Source: Odobenus rosmarus divergens (Eukaryota; Chordata; Mammalia; Carnivora; Odobenidae). From it: 64,000 nucleotides of DNA. Where the stretch lies: the NCBI RefSeq assembly GCF_000321225.1, contig NW_004450466.1:1289423-1353422 (forward strand), written 5' to 3'. The notes under the pieces are model-generated. The model had not been told where the DNA came from. It ran no database searches and worked only from the letters and a program-made list of their open reading frames with translations. Numbering within the stretch: the stretch's first letter is position 1; every line of letters starts with the position of its first letter. Below are positions 50,756-64,000 of this stretch, one piece after another. Made by a program: the position numbers and the translations under genes.

Positions 50756-53700
50756 ATTATTGGTAGTAATTAATTTATTGTAGACTTGTGTAGGAAGGGA
50801 CATTATTGAAGTTGATCAAATATATCCTGCCTAACTGCTGCCCTGGGGCTATTTATATTCCTCCAAACTAAAGAATAGATTTGTAGCACAGTTTCTGTAG
50901 ACAGGAAATTATAGGTAGCTATCTACTTGAAGAATTAAAGGAAAAGAAGGGCAGGAAGCCAAAGTTGTGATTATACTCTATGCTTTACTCTGAGCTCTAT
51001 TAACTTTCTCTTTGGACTCAGTTTTGGTCTAGACTTCTTTCCTCTGCCAATCTCGTTTTGCTTAGCACCTCAGCTCTGATGATGATGCATGTTGGCTGAG
51101 ATTATTCCTTGTTTCACGCTTATCTACAATCCTTTTTTTAGCTATTTAGCTTCCTGTCAGACAAGGGTCTCACAGATGCCCCAAGTTCGTTTTTTTCCTG
51201 TTAATTCTAATCTTTGAAAAACATTGCTTTTATCTTCTCAATTTTATAAGCCTTGCCTCAGAATGGAAATAAAACTCAAAGCATAAAGCTCCTCCTCAGT
51301 ACTAATCATTCCAGACTCCTCCATCTTCTCTTCATTATCTCCTGGATTCTCTTAACTGTGGCCATAAAGTAGAATGTTTGTCTTTATTGGAAATCACAGA
51401 GTCCTCTAAACTACCCTTGATGGACTCTTTGACAGAAACTATGTTAGACACCAACATGCTCTCTCTCCATAAAACCACTGCAGCCGTATTTCCTCTTGCC
51501 TTGGAGTGATCACTAATTCTTTGGTTGAGCAAGAGAGGAAATAACTGGCTTGAGCTTAGAGGACATGGTTGTATGACAAATATATACAATTTTGTACCCT
51601 GGGACAATACTGTTAACATCTGAGAAGAGGAAAATGAGACTTAAACAGGGTACAGAATATTCATATCTTCCATCTCTCGCCCTCTCTGGCATGTATTAAT
51701 AAAACAGTGAACTGGCATGTTGAATTGCCCGTCATTTTTAAGTGCTTTTTCTTTCACTGGCTTGCTCTTTCTCTAATTCAGGCAGTAAATTTGTATACAA
51801 AGTGATTCCACTGAAGTAGGCAAGAGGCATGTTTATTCTACTGAGTGCCTGGAACACAGTGGGTATCAATAAATAGTTTTTAAATGTTCTCGAATATTTC
51901 CACAAACCTGTCAGCATTTTTAAGCCAAGACATCCATTTTAGGAACAATTATTTTCTCTGCAAAAATTTTTTTGATGTCTCTTTCTGATTTCACTGTTTT
52001 TAATACTATCATTTGGCCAGTCACAGAGGTTTAAAATCCTAAATAACAGCTAATCCAAGTTGTAAGATTCAAGCGACCTAAGAAATGACATGTTCCCACA
52101 TTCTTGTATTTTAGGGATATTGAAACTGAGCTGCAAAGAATGTAAATGCTTGTATGAGATACCCAGCTGACTGGCAGCAAGCCAGAAATACTCGGGGCTC
52201 CAGATCATCACTGCAATCCTTCCTTCTCTGCTTCTAATATCCAAGAGGCATCAAGATTTGTCCATCTTCTTTCTCATTTCTGTTTCTCTCTCTTCTGTCA
52301 TCCTCACATCCTCTTCTCAATTGTACCTTCCTTTATATTTGGATCACCACAATTTGGTCATAAGTCTTATTGTTAGGCCAGGAATTCTTCTCACGGGCTT
52401 TGTGATGACCAATCTCCCCATCTCCATTCTTTCCCACCTTCCATTCATCTCGAACAAAACTGCTGCTTCCACCTTCCTGTAGTTCGTGCCCATGAGACTA
52501 ATTTGACCAAAGGATGCTGGAAGAAGACCAGTCAGGCAGTGCTGCTCATGATGGATTAGAGACGGGTAAAGGAGACAGATGGTCTAAAAAGTTTGTTGAA
52601 GTAACCCTAGGTTCTTTAATGGGTTTCTTAACGAGGGTCTTGACTGAAGTGGTTTCAACCCCTTCATTCCGCTTTATGAACTCTGGTAGAATTCCCAATT
52701 CAAACCACTACAATATTTTAAACTGCAAATTGCCACATTATCAAGGACAGCCTTTGTAGTCCACTAAATTACTTTCTCCTTTCCTAGGCATTTGACCTCT
52801 TAATGCTCCATAATGCTTTTTAACACTTTAAGCAGGCTCTTTCTTTCAAACCCTTGTTCCTTTGAAACAAGGTTTCAGAAGTGCTGACTACCTCATTATT
52901 TATCTTTACATTTTTTTAAGCGAATGCCATTTTTAACTTTTTAAAGAGATAAAGGGGATGTGAAGGGTTTACTATCCTGGTGTGACATTTTGTACTTCCA
53001 GTGATTAAAAATATTTTTTTCATAGCAAAAACAACCAAATGGTCCTAGGTTTTATTACAATGACTTGCAGAAGTGAAAATGTAAAATGCAGCCCTTAAAA
53101 CATTCCCCTGAAGGTTTTCTCAATGTTAGGATTAAGGGAACAATGTCAGGTGTTGGGGACTAACCTCTAACAACTCAATTACAGTGTGTACCTTCTAGGG
53201 CTCATTTCCTTAACAGATTGTTTATCAAGTGGACAATATAGCCCTTCCTGGGGCTTGCAATTCCCTGTAACAAAAACCTTTCTTCTTCCATAACGTTGTC
53301 TGCAGCTAAATTAACCTCAGACGTTATGACAGGCTACAGGACAGAAAATACAAAATTCAGCCCCAAACTTTCTCATAGTTCAGCACCCATTATTGTTGGA
53401 AAAAATTTTCCATTTAATTAAAATTCATGCTACTAAGGGTCTCAATTTAGAGTGTTAGTTTTTAAACTCCTAAATCATGCTTCTGTGGCTCAAAGCTGTT
53501 GCAAATATGACATCATGTGTATTAATGCTCCTTGTTTTGAAGCTAATTTTCTTAGTAATCTCTCTCTGTAAATTCTCTGCATCCATTTATACATAGTTTC
53601 TAAGCTAGTGATTCATAAGTTAATGAAAGACCAGCTTCTTAATATGCTTGACTTAAATGCCATTACATAGAATCAAATATCCAATAGCAAATAAGTTAAC

Positions 53701-55337
53701 ATTTATCAAAGCTGAAATCTTAGATTCCTTTTAATTATACTGTTCTTTATACATAGGCTGCATAGTTAATCCCCTGAAATGTTTCACAATCCTTCTCCTA
53801 TCACTAATGAAAATTAGTAGTCCTTGATGACAGAGACTAATGTTATTTGGTGTTTGTCCCTCATAGCCCAGACCCCTCTTATTAGACAATATTTTCTGTG
53901 TATTTTTTTTTTTTTTTTACCGTTTCCCTCTACAATGCTAACAGAAACACAAAGCATGACCCAGACTTTAGCTGAGAATAAAGACACATTCAACCCAGGG
54001 GTCGAGCTTTGATAGGTAGTACCAAGAAACGCCTTGAAACCCCACTCACCTCAAAGGATAAAGAATGAAGGAGAAAGAAGAAAACTCATGCTATGTGCAT
54101 CTCGGGAAGTACCCCAGTCACAGATAGAACAACTGAGTCAAACCCTGGTTGTATGTTATCCCATGGTTGTCCTGTTATTTTCAGGAATTTGCAGAATTCT
54201 TAAAGTAGAATTAAAATCTAATTTTAGAAAAACAATAAATATGTACCAGGTATTGTTTTGATGAATCGCCAACTAAGGGGGTAAGAGTTGAAGGGATTTT
54301 TTTTGAATCAAACAAGCAGGGATAGAATATAATAATATTGGAATAGCAATTATATTTTTTTATGGAAATGTTTCTCTGACCACTGATTCCTAGTCCATTA
54401 CTTCTTTCACTCAGCAATCCCGTCTGTGCTCTGATTCCCTGGATGTATGAACTCAAGTCCTATGACAGGCACAGACTTCTGGTACCATTGAACTAGAGAA
54501 CATTTTCATACCTCTGAAAATTTTAAGCACAACTACCAGTTATGCTGGGCAAGTTAAGAAGTGGCTTCTCTTATCTGTCCATCTGCTGCAAATCATTTCT
54601 CTGCAACCCATGAGGATACTCAGAGGAGTGACTGCCCAGGGTTGTGCAAGTGATCAGAAGCTTACAAAGTTTTTAACTCAACTTCATGATCTTAAATAAC
54701 TTTATTGAATAGCCTAGGACCAACCTGACCATGCTACCATCACACTCAATTTATTTTATTTATAATGCACATTATAATTACTTGCCCATCTATCTGACTT
54801 TCCCCTAGATTATGGAATTCTCAAAGTAGGAACTATATACAATTTATTTTTAATCTCCAGTATTTAGTGTAGGACTTGACATTTATTAGTATTGGTAAAC
54901 ATATTGCTTAGTAAATAAAAGGAAAATTAATGATTGGAAGAACTCCTTTCAGTTATTTTTTAGGCACTCCTTGCAAAGGCAAATAAACATACACAATTAG
55001 AATTTTGAGTAATTAGGAATTTTAAAATTGTTCTAGATTTATCATCTGCCTCAGGATTTGGAACAAAGATGATCATTCTAACAGGTATGCGTCTCTGAAA
55101 ATTGAAGAACAAATCAATTCATCATTTGTGTAATCCAAAATGTTGTTCTTACTGTTCTTAACATTGGAACATTTTGCCAACTCAATGCAATCAGGGGTTA
55201 AACAGAGAATAAGTATTGTTTGTTCCTAATGAACATGCCTTGCAATTTCAGGTACAGTTACTGGCATTGAAATGGAGCTTGAAAAACACACACACCCAAC
55301 CAAAAGGTAATTACAGTTGTTTAGACAAAGACAAACA

Positions 55338-55508
55338 AACTGAGGGTTCTAAGGGGGAGGGGGGTGGGGGATGGGTTAGCCTGGTGATGGGTATTAAAGA
55401 TGGCACGTACTGCATGGAGCACTGGGTGTTATACGCAAACAATGAATCAAAAAAAAAAACATCAAAAACTAATGATGTAATGGATGGTGATTAGCATAAC
55501 ATAATTAA
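55338..55508 (+). mobile_element. L1 3' tail, second 3' module only
   Basis: The sequence begins at aactgagggttctaaggggg and ends gtgattagcataacataatt plus A-run, matching only the second module of the other young L1 tails. aaagacaaa lies on both sides. Confidence 0.88.
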
Positions 55509-58124
55509 AAAAAAAGACAAATCCATCTATGTTTAGCTTAATGTGTAATCAACTCTGCTAGCAGACTGTCAAACCAGTTTTCTAGAAACATTTTTTTTTA
55601 AACACAGTATTTAAAATAAACAAACATAAATCTAATTAGAATGGAAGGGAGAGGAGAGGAACCAAACTAGGCAGATTTTGGGGATTTGACTGTGCTGACT
55701 GGGAGGCAGAAAGAGGAAAGACCTTGCATATTCTGCTCGACTGCTATGAGGAGCACCTTATGTGGATAATCAGCAGTCTCTCAATGCATGGTGATATTAG
55801 AACTGGCTTTTGATGACTGCATGACTCTCGGGATTTGGGCAAGAATCTTCTGGCCATTGGTGTATAAGTATAGTTACTTGAAAAGGGGCATGTTTCTGAT
55901 ATGGTCATTAATACAAAAATGATACAAAGATCTACCTGAATTTTTCCTTTGGGTGCATGCCTGCCAGGCATTTGTCCACCATGTGGAGCTCTCCTCTGCT
56001 GTTTGGCACAGTGATAGCTTAGCTACTTACCTGACTGTGATTATTTCATCATGGGAAATGAGGAAAAGAGAATACATGTCAAGTTTGTTTATAAAATGCA
56101 AGCCATATGATAACAGAACAAAGGTAGCAACCTTCTACCAGTTACCAACTGCTAGTCACAGAATATATTAGTTCCTATTATCCTAAGTTGGTCATTTTGG
56201 CTTCCTATGCAAGCTAAAGCATTTAAGCCAATGACATTTAGGACCCCATGTAAAATAAATGGGTCATAAGAGTAAGCCAGTGAGAAGTAATCAACTGGCT
56301 CTTAACTTATAACCTGGGGGTAATGTATGAGGGAAGAACAGAATTTTGCCACTGTTCATAACAGTGTTATAGGGGATGGGAGCTAAGGCTGCATCTGGAC
56401 CTGAGTCCTGCTTGCTTAAAGGCTAGGCAGCTGTCATGCAAACTCATTCCCTTTTATTTTCTCTAGTAAAAGCATCTAAGACTAGTTATGTCAAATATGG
56501 CATATCCCAAGAAGTCTCACTATCATTGCACTTATTACCCTCTCTCTCTACTAAATAGTAGAGAGAAAACTAATACAAACAGTGGAAGTTGGAGAAATGG
56601 GCATTTGGTACTATTACTTCCATTTTGTCCAATGTAAGTAGTGGTGCACCGGAGATAGTCTCATGATTCTGGAGAGCAGATTGTGCACATCTTTCCTGAA
56701 TTCCACATTCAGAGATGTCACATTCATAGCTTGAAATTGGCCATGAGAGAGTAACTTAGACCAGGAAAAAAGGCAAACACTACAAATTAGTTTTAGGGTT
56801 TTTTGTTATTTTTAATGGTGAGTCAGTTATAAGACATTTACTAATATATAACTAATCACAACTCTTGCTAATAGTCCCAGTAAGAAACTCCTATAATTTG
56901 TCACTTCACTACCTGAACTCCTTTGTTCCCATTCATCTCTATATTTGGTTGATATGGACCCTTAGTATTTTTCTTTATCATCTTTGTACAAATGATTCAG
57001 TTCTTAATATCTTCCTCAGAAACTCAATTGAACAGGAAGTCAGTATAGAATACACATAAATAGTCATGTAATTTACAGCAATGGCTTCATGATTCTCTAG
57101 CCAAATTAATTCACTTTAACACTTATTGAGCTCCTAATATATATCTAGACTACTAACCGCCATGCAGTGTTGAGAGACAATTCTTCATGGGTCTCTTGCT
57201 TTTCTGTACACCTTGTGAGTGGAGGTACTAACTTTTGTTCTAGACTAACTCTTCACAGATGTACACAGAATGCACACAGAGATAGTGTCCTCCTCCGGAA
57301 TAAAGGACAGATCCATGTGCTGGCCAGTAAAGTAAATGTAATGTCTCCCTCTGGGGCAAAATTTGAGTTGGTTTGCTTTTTAGAGATTGGGGTTTCCTGA
57401 GCTCAAAAACTGATGCAAATCCACTGTGTACCTTGCATCTTCCTAGGTCCACCTTTACATCGTCCACCTGGGGCCTAACAGACAAGGGAAACGGATGCAG
57501 ACATAAAGCTCAAACTACCTGCTGTGCTTGAGTAATAGCATCCTGTCTGTGACCTAGTGTGGTCTCAAGTCTTCTGCCAGCATCTATGAAAATGTGGTAG
57601 GCCATCTTGTCAGCTAGTAAGTAGGGTAAAATATTAGACACTTCACAGTTTCTAAAATGGAGGACATATAATAAGTTTATTCTTGGCCTTAAAGATACAT
57701 AAAAACTTGAGATATGTGATGATGTATGAACACATGTAATTATAAAGCACTGAACTGCATATAGCCAAAATATATAAAGCTATATCAAGTAGTTTAAAAA
57801 GGAAAAGATTTGTCCCATAGATGTTTGAATTTCTCATCATGAAGAAATTTATGATATAGCATTGCTTTTCATTATAAAAACATAAGTATTTTATGCCACA
57901 CAATCCTTATTCATGATCATATTGTTAGATAAGAACATTAATCATCTAATTAGTGACAAAACTAATTTAAAGAACCAAGATATAAATGACTTTCAAATCA
58001 CTGATTTGAAAAATTAACACTTATTCTGCTAGATGAAAAAGAAATAGTTTAGTTTTTCTTGCTTAATAAAATAAACGATATTAAATATTTTATCATATTA
58101 AATAAATAAATGATATTAAATATT

Positions 58125-58310
58125 CAATTTGTTGAATATCAACTATATGTCAGGTAGTACACTAGACTCTTTGTAAGTATTCTTTATAATACAATAACTT
58201 GTCAAGTAGAAATTACTCTTTCTATTTTATAGAAGAGGAAATTGTGGTTTAGAGAAGTTAAATAATTTATTCAAAATAAATACAGCTACTAAATAGCAGG
58301 ATATTGCTTC
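58125..58310 (-). mobile_element. MIR-like SINE, minus orientation
   Basis: The plus strand reads atcaactatatgtcaggtag, ttttatagaagaggaaattg and agaagttaaataatttattc. Confidence 0.6.
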
Positions 58311-59271
58311 ATATATTAGTCAAGTAGTTAGGAAACACGATGTCTTATACCTACTTTTAATAAAACATATTAACATATGCCAGACTCTACACTCTCTCTC
58401 TCTCTAGAGCATTTAGGATAGTTTATAATTGAAGCATAGAATTGGGGCTCCCAGTTGTTTCTGGGATATTTGCCCCACTATACCTCCAATTCAACCCTGA
58501 AGCCAATTCCTTCTCAGGCACTTATTTCTCCATACATCTAACATTCAGAATGGAATGGAACAAGGCAGAGGGGCTGAGGAAAAAGGTTGGAGACCAGTGT
58601 CCAGCATCCCAGGGACACTTGGTTTCAGCACGGGAGTCCTGAGGAAGACAAGGGCAAGGTGTTCAAGGTCCAGGGACTTGCCTAATTAATCATGGATTCA
58701 CCTTGTATAAAGAATCTCCTTCTCTCTTAGAGACCTTGAATCACACAAAGAGTTCTTGCTCTATTTTGGGTTGACAGTGTAGACAAACACCGGTAAGCAT
58801 AAAAAAAAAAAGGTCAAAAGTAATACACAAGAATCAAGAAGTGATTTTACTTTTTCTTTGAAAAAAAATATACCAGAATTCAAAAATAGTATACTTTAGA
58901 ACCATTATATATAATTTTTTAAGTATCATCTTCTCAATGAGACTTACTTAACCTTACCACTCTACTGCACTAATGCAGACTGAAACCTACATACTGCCCC
59001 TACTCTCCCCCCAAACCTCACCCCCACTTCAGAACTCCCAATCTCCTTCATCCTGCTCTACTTTATTCTATTTTCATAGTTCTTACGACCATCTTATGCA
59101 TTATATAGTTTAGTTGTGTTTATTATTATCTGTCATTCCTACTAGAACTCAAACTCCACAAAGAGAACAAATCTTTCTTTTGTTTCCATGTGGTTTGAAT
59201 GATGCTTGGTACATAATTGCTCAATATATATTATGGGACTAAATTAGTAAACAACCATTAACTGTTCAAGG

Positions 59272-59485
59272 TTATCTTTTGAGCTCTCGCTACGTGCCAG
59301 ACACTGTTATAGCTGCTTTCCACACATTAACTCATTTAATCCATACAATAAATCTGTGAGATGCAACTCCTATTATTCTTTTTTAGAAGTCAGCATACTG
59401 AAATACAGGGATGTTAAGGATCCTGCTTCAAAAGCATACCACTAACAATCACAGAGCTGCGTTTAAACCCAGAGAGTCTAGTTTC
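59272..59485 (-). mobile_element. MIR-like SINE, minus orientation
   Basis: The plus strand reads ctacgtgccagacactgtta, cacattaactcatttaatcc and acagagctgcgtttaaaccc, a clear reverse-complement MIR layout. Confidence 0.7.
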
Positions 59486-60540
59486 AAAGCCAATCTTCCA
59501 ACGACCACATCAGGGATTGATACTCATTATAACGACCTGAGCCATTTCAAGAAAAGACAAATATGTTCTGAATGTTTTAAGAAGGCAGAAATGTATGTAT
59601 TACTTTGTAGAAAGAAACTTAATCAAAATTATTGTAATAAAATATTACTTAAGTATCTTTAATGGGCACTTCAGTTATCTAGATAATTAATTTAATGGGA
59701 TACCATTCCCCCAAATATTTGGTTAATTATAGAATTCCAGTGGGGCATATTTCTGTTTCCATAATTTCTTCCCCTCTCTCCTTCCCCTAATCCTTTTCTC
59801 TTTCCTGCTCCACTCCTGCCCTTCATCTTCTCTCATACTTGATCATCATCATCACCATCATCATCACCCCCAAGGTGTCACTGCTATCATAAATTGGCTC
59901 ACCGCATTGTATGAGAATGCTTCCTCTGAGATTGTGCAATGCAGAATTTTAGTCAAAACTTTCACTGAAGGCCCGTGTTATTCTTGCTACTTCAGAGACC
60001 TTAATTTTATTTCCCACTGGAAGTGGGTTGTATTTTAACAACCCCAGCACAATGCTTTATATATTGGGAGTTATAAACATAACTGGAGGTCACCACATTC
60101 TAGACTTCTGACATTTGTGAACTGTGTTCTTGCCAGAGCAATTTCATAAGCCAACAGCCCTTGCCCTGCAGTTTCACTTTGTTGTAATTTTCTAGATTGT
60201 GATCGTTTGACCACACTAAGAGTTGACTCCTTATATTCACTTCATCTATTAAAAGCGCCATGAGGTTCCCATTTTTACATTACACTTGCTGAAAAGTGCC
60301 ACAAATACCTTTAACAATTTACTGTCTGATCTAGACAGACTTGTATCTGACAGGCACTTCCTTCACTTGCTCCTCATTTCTGCCCAACTGTGAAGACGAT
60401 CCGCTTTACCTTAGGAAGAAGCAACAAAGTGATACAGTCCTTAAATATTGTGGGCATTGATTCATGGCCCATACTTTAATAGCTGTCAACCATTTAAATG
60501 TCTAAACAGAGGCAATATTCTCATTTATTAACCATTTTCT

Positions 60541-60717
60541 GTTAGGACTGCTGATGGAGGGAGGTGGGTAGGGAATGGGCTAAATGGGTGATGGGCATTA
60601 AGGAGGGCACCTATTGTGATAAGCACTGGGTGGTATATGAAAGTGATGAATCACTAAATTCTACACCTAAAACCAATTTTACCATCTACATTAATTAACT
60701 AGAATTAAAAAAAAAAC
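60541..60717 (+). mobile_element. L1 3' tail, 5'-truncated
   Basis: The sequence gggtgatgggcattaaggag, then gataagcactgggtggtata and an ending ttaattaactagaattaaaa plus A-run are typical of the carnivore L1 3' UTR. Confidence 0.85.
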
Positions 60718-62334
60718 TTGGGGGGGAGGAATGCTAGGCTGCACTGAACTGTTTAAAGAAGATAAAGCTGAGTTCAGAATAATTTTTTCCAATGAAAAAA
60801 CTCTTTTTTGCTCTTATGAAACTAACTTCTATTCATGTAAATGAGCATTTAAGTTGTTAAGAGGATGAGGGGTAGGGACCTTATGAAGACTGATTTAGGC
60901 AGGGCAAGTAGGTGGTAAATGAATGGTGCAAAGAGAAGGAGAGATACTATTACAGGACCAAGACAAAAAACAAAACAAACAGACAAAAAAAAAAAAAAAA
61001 ACAGAAAAATCACCATCTATAAATATTTTTAGAAAGGTGATTTTTTAAAATTTTGTGAAGAGTATATCAGGAATAATGGTACTCTTAAAAATTGATCATT
61101 TACTACAAATCCAATTTGTTATGCATTACTACTTCAGTATCCTTGATTTTATATTTTGTTATCTTAGATGATAGTAAATTCTTGATCTAAAATTAAATTA
61201 TACCATAATTCATCAAAGTAAGAACTTAATAGTTCTGCTAGAGAAGTGTATCCTTAGATATGCATAGTTTAATCCTACACCAGTCATAAATTCTCAGAAG
61301 CACAGCTGTTAATTTCAACTGATTTAATTACTTCCTTGTCTCCTCACTGGTGACCCATTTTGGGGATACTGCATTATACTGTCTCCCTGTGTTGCTGCAC
61401 CCCACAACATACTCTGAGGAGTGTGCACAGAAAGGTGAAGGGTATGTATGCCAGATCATGGCTGCAAGTCAGGAGCTTGACTTCTGATTAGAAACCTGTG
61501 TGTGATTTCTTAGGCTTGACTGTAAGCGATTATGAAGGCTCTACATGGCAGGGCCTCATGGAGGTAAATCAGCTGCCCTCCTCGACCAGATTTGGTGTGT
61601 AGCTCTGGAGGGAGGTGCAGTCACAGACTGCACAGACCCACCTGGCTGGACATGTTCTTTCACGTATTTTCATTCCTGGCTCTGCTGCCTTCATTCCTAG
61701 GCCTCTTTATTTGAGACCTTGGGCAGAGGTCTTTAGGTGACTCTTTAGGTCTCCCTATAGGGGCTGGAGAGGCAACCCTGGAAGACATCTCTCCCCACTC
61801 TGACCCAGTACTTTTCCACTCCTAATCCCTCCCTCTTGCCTCCCCACCAAAAACACCCACCTCAGGGTCAATAAAACTGCTGGAGCCCTTTGTTCTGGGT
61901 TCCCTAAACAGTGAGAAGGACTCACATGTCTGCACTGATCCTCCTGGCCCTCTATCCCCGATCCATGGGGAAAATGGATTGATTAGGAGTTGGCGCTTCC
62001 TCTGGGTTTAGACTCTTGCTTATACCCTAACAGTAGGTGCTTAAAGGCTTAACTCTTCCATTTTTGGCTTGCTATTGTAATCAGCTGTTCTGAGCACCTG
62101 ACAGCTGGGCTCTCCCAGCTCAGCTGAGTTTCTGACAGTAAGAACTACAGATAATTTGCAAAGCATAGAGAAAATTCAAAGGTGACATGACAAGACATTT
62201 TAAATGTTTAAAGAACAAGTTCCATGGCAGAAAAAAGGGGACTTGGTTTTCAGTTACTGTAGAAATCAGAACTAGGACAAATTGGTGGAAATAACAGGCA
62301 ATTAGAAAGTGAATCATCACCAATAACTATAACT

Positions 62335-62455
62335 ACAATAAACATGGAAAAAGCCAATATTTACAGAGCCTTCACTGTATGCAAGGTATGAAGCACGATG
62401 GTAAGAGCTATACAAAAGGCATCTCACTGCTTTCTCATTAATGCTGTTGAAAAAC
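62335..62455 (-). mobile_element. MIR-like fragment, minus orientation
   Basis: The plus strand reads tatttacagagccttcactg then gagctatacaaaaggcatct. It is short and diverged. Confidence 0.45.
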
Positions 62456-62756
62456 AAGGACCTAATGTTCTTGGAAGAATTGCTTTAATGAGTTCAAAAA
62501 AAATGGAAATATACAAGCTGAGACATTCTGACTGTCTAGTATGATAGCATAGAAAAAAATCTTACTTTGGCGGGAGAGGAGGAATGAGAAAACTAATAGT
62601 TCTCTCAAATGGCTGATCATCATCATAATCTACAGAGTTTAAAAGAAAAATGGGAGTAGGTGTTTGTTTTTTAAAAGACTATTACACTACCAATCATCAC
62701 CCCTTTTATCATATTCTCCTGACCCAAGATCTGATTTAGCAAGGTTGTGATTAAAG

Positions 62757-62832
62757 AGAGAGAGAGAGAGAGAGAGAAATAAACTGAATGCCTTTGTAAC
62801 AAAAGAGAGTGACAGAGAGAGAGAGAGAGAGA
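62757..62832. repeat. Paired (GA)n microsatellites
   Basis: Two GA runs of about 22 bp and 20 bp are separated by roughly 40 bp of unique sequence with its own GA flanks. Confidence 0.9.
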
Positions 62833-63770
62833 GATCTACAGAGAACAATGACATCTACGTTTTAAAAAATTCTTCAGTACTCTGATGAATCAGAATTAGG
62901 AAACATCACTTCTAATATCTCCCAGGTCTAAGATTTAAGAAGTCTGAGAGAAAATAGTAAAATAAGGTCTATTTTAGGATTAAAATTATTTTAATGTGTC
63001 ACTTAAGCTGTTTTAGGATGAAATAATTTATCAAAAAAAAAATGTAAGTGACATATATGATATAAACACTCATATTTATTACTCAGTTCAAAAAAAAAAT
63101 TTCCAGTATTATTCAACTCTCCTCAGTTTTATTCTACTTCTCCAGAGGCAACTATCCTGAATTTTTAGAAATTAATTCCCTTGCTCTCCTCAACACTACT
63201 GTTTTAATTGCTAGAGTTTAAAAATAAGTTACTTATCTGATAGGGTAAGTGCCTCTGCCTTGTTTATTTTCTTAAAGAATTGCATTAGCGATTATTCCCT
63301 TTGTCTTCCATAAATGTTTTAGATCACCTTTTCAACTAAATTTAAAAACCTATTGAGATTTTAAATATGTTGAACCTATAGATCAGTTTACTAAGAGTTC
63401 ATTATCTTTACATTGGGCCATCCTATTCATAAATGTGGTATATCTCAAGTTTTGTGTTTTTCCAAAACTGGCACAAATATCCACTGGAGTGTTCCTATAA
63501 TACTTACACTCTTATTAACATGGTGAATTCTTCCTAAATTGTATTTCTAACTCTTTGTTGCCAATATAGAGAAATGCAATTTTGTATACTAAGCTTATCC
63601 ACTATTCTCTCTAAACAGGCTTATTAAAACTAATAATTTGTTTAAAATTTTAGTTTTCTATTTAGACCACTGTATAATCTTCAAATAATGAAAGTTTGGT
63701 TTTCTATGTCCAAACGTTATAACTTTTATTTCTTTTGCTTTTCTCATGGTGCTGTTTAAAATCTCCAAAA

Positions 63771-63792
63771 CTTTTTTTTTTTTTTTTTTTTT
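63771..63792. repeat. Poly-T run
   Basis: About 22 T lie here and a similar run at about 63830-63849. They could be tails of decayed minus-strand retroelements or simple homopolymer growth. Confidence 0.85.
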
Positions 63793-64000
63793 GAACAGAT
63801 GTTTTCTCATTCCTGGTCTTAAAGTGAATTTTTTTTTTTTTTTTTTTTTACTATAGCATGACATTTCCTATAGGCTTTTGTTATATAAATTCCTCAGGTT
63901 AAGACATTTTTCTTCCTAATTCACTAGGATTTTTTTTTTCAAAAACCACTAATGGGTTTTCAATCTTACTGAATGATTTTTTACAATGTGCTGAAATGGT

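Larger units (their letters stand above)
43174..64000 (-). other. UNC13C: UNC13C intron (partial), upstream side
   Basis: This intronic stretch exceeds 20.8 kb. By eye I found neither the preceding small exon nor the large N-terminal exon. It carries Can-SINEs at 46252-46450, 46958-47109 and 50294-50500, L1 ends at 49512-50035 (minus), 55338-55508 and 60541-60717, MIR-like pieces near 50.7, 58.2, 59.4 and 62.4 kb, GA repeats at 62757-62832 and T-runs near 63.8 kb. The stretches 43174-46250, 47110-49510, 50760-55330, 55510-58120 and 60720-62330 are otherwise featureless to me. A short coding-like patch at 48373-48640 is noted separately. Confidence 0.75.

Noticed and set aside
59838..59870. 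ATC/CAT-rich run as a possible regulatory array
   Set aside because: It is a short imperfect trinucleotide repeat (atcatcatcaccatcatcat) with no further structure.

Overview
The window is nuclear DNA from a carnivoran mammal, most likely a caniform of the bear/seal/mustelid group. It is AT-rich and holds about fifteen Can-SINEs (tRNA-derived SINEs found only in Carnivora), many L1 3' ends with GGGAGG-rich tails and old MIR elements. There are no prokaryote-like gene blocks.

The only gene I can support is UNC13C (Munc13-3, a presynaptic vesicle-priming factor), on the minus strand. Six consecutive internal exons run from high to low coordinates: 43106-43173 (68 nt), 41950-41955 (a 6-nt microexon), 40100-40171 (72 nt), 24444-24663 (220 nt), 13025-13252 (228 nt) and 11839-11980 (142 nt). 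All junctions are GT-AG and all phases agree, giving 736 nt of open frame. Together they encode the basic linker before the C1 domain, the complete C1 zinc finger (all eight metal ligands present), the C1-C2B linker and the start of the Ca2+-binding C2B domain. The large N-terminal exon and the MUN and C2C exons were not found and presumably lie beyond the window: upstream exons past 64000, downstream exons before position 1.

The rest is intron. 1-11838 holds SINEs, three L1 pieces, a 50-N assembly gap and a possible decayed retroviral remnant. 13253-24443 holds one SINE and two young L1 3' ends. 24664-40099 holds a long L1 block (29.4-34.2 kb), five SINEs (three clustered at 34.2-35.0 kb), an L1 tail and an MER5A-like element. 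40172-41949 carries a young L1. 43174-64000 carries SINEs, L1 tails, MIRs and microsatellites. Most SINE and L1 copies are on the plus strand, antisense to the gene.

The observations most worth following are the 6-nt in-frame microexon, a direct duplication flanking the C2B exon, inverted SINEs flanking exon pairs, SINEs stacked at one target site, an L1 subfamily with a duplicated 3' module, and a likely false duplication at the assembly gap. I saw no previously undescribed biological system.
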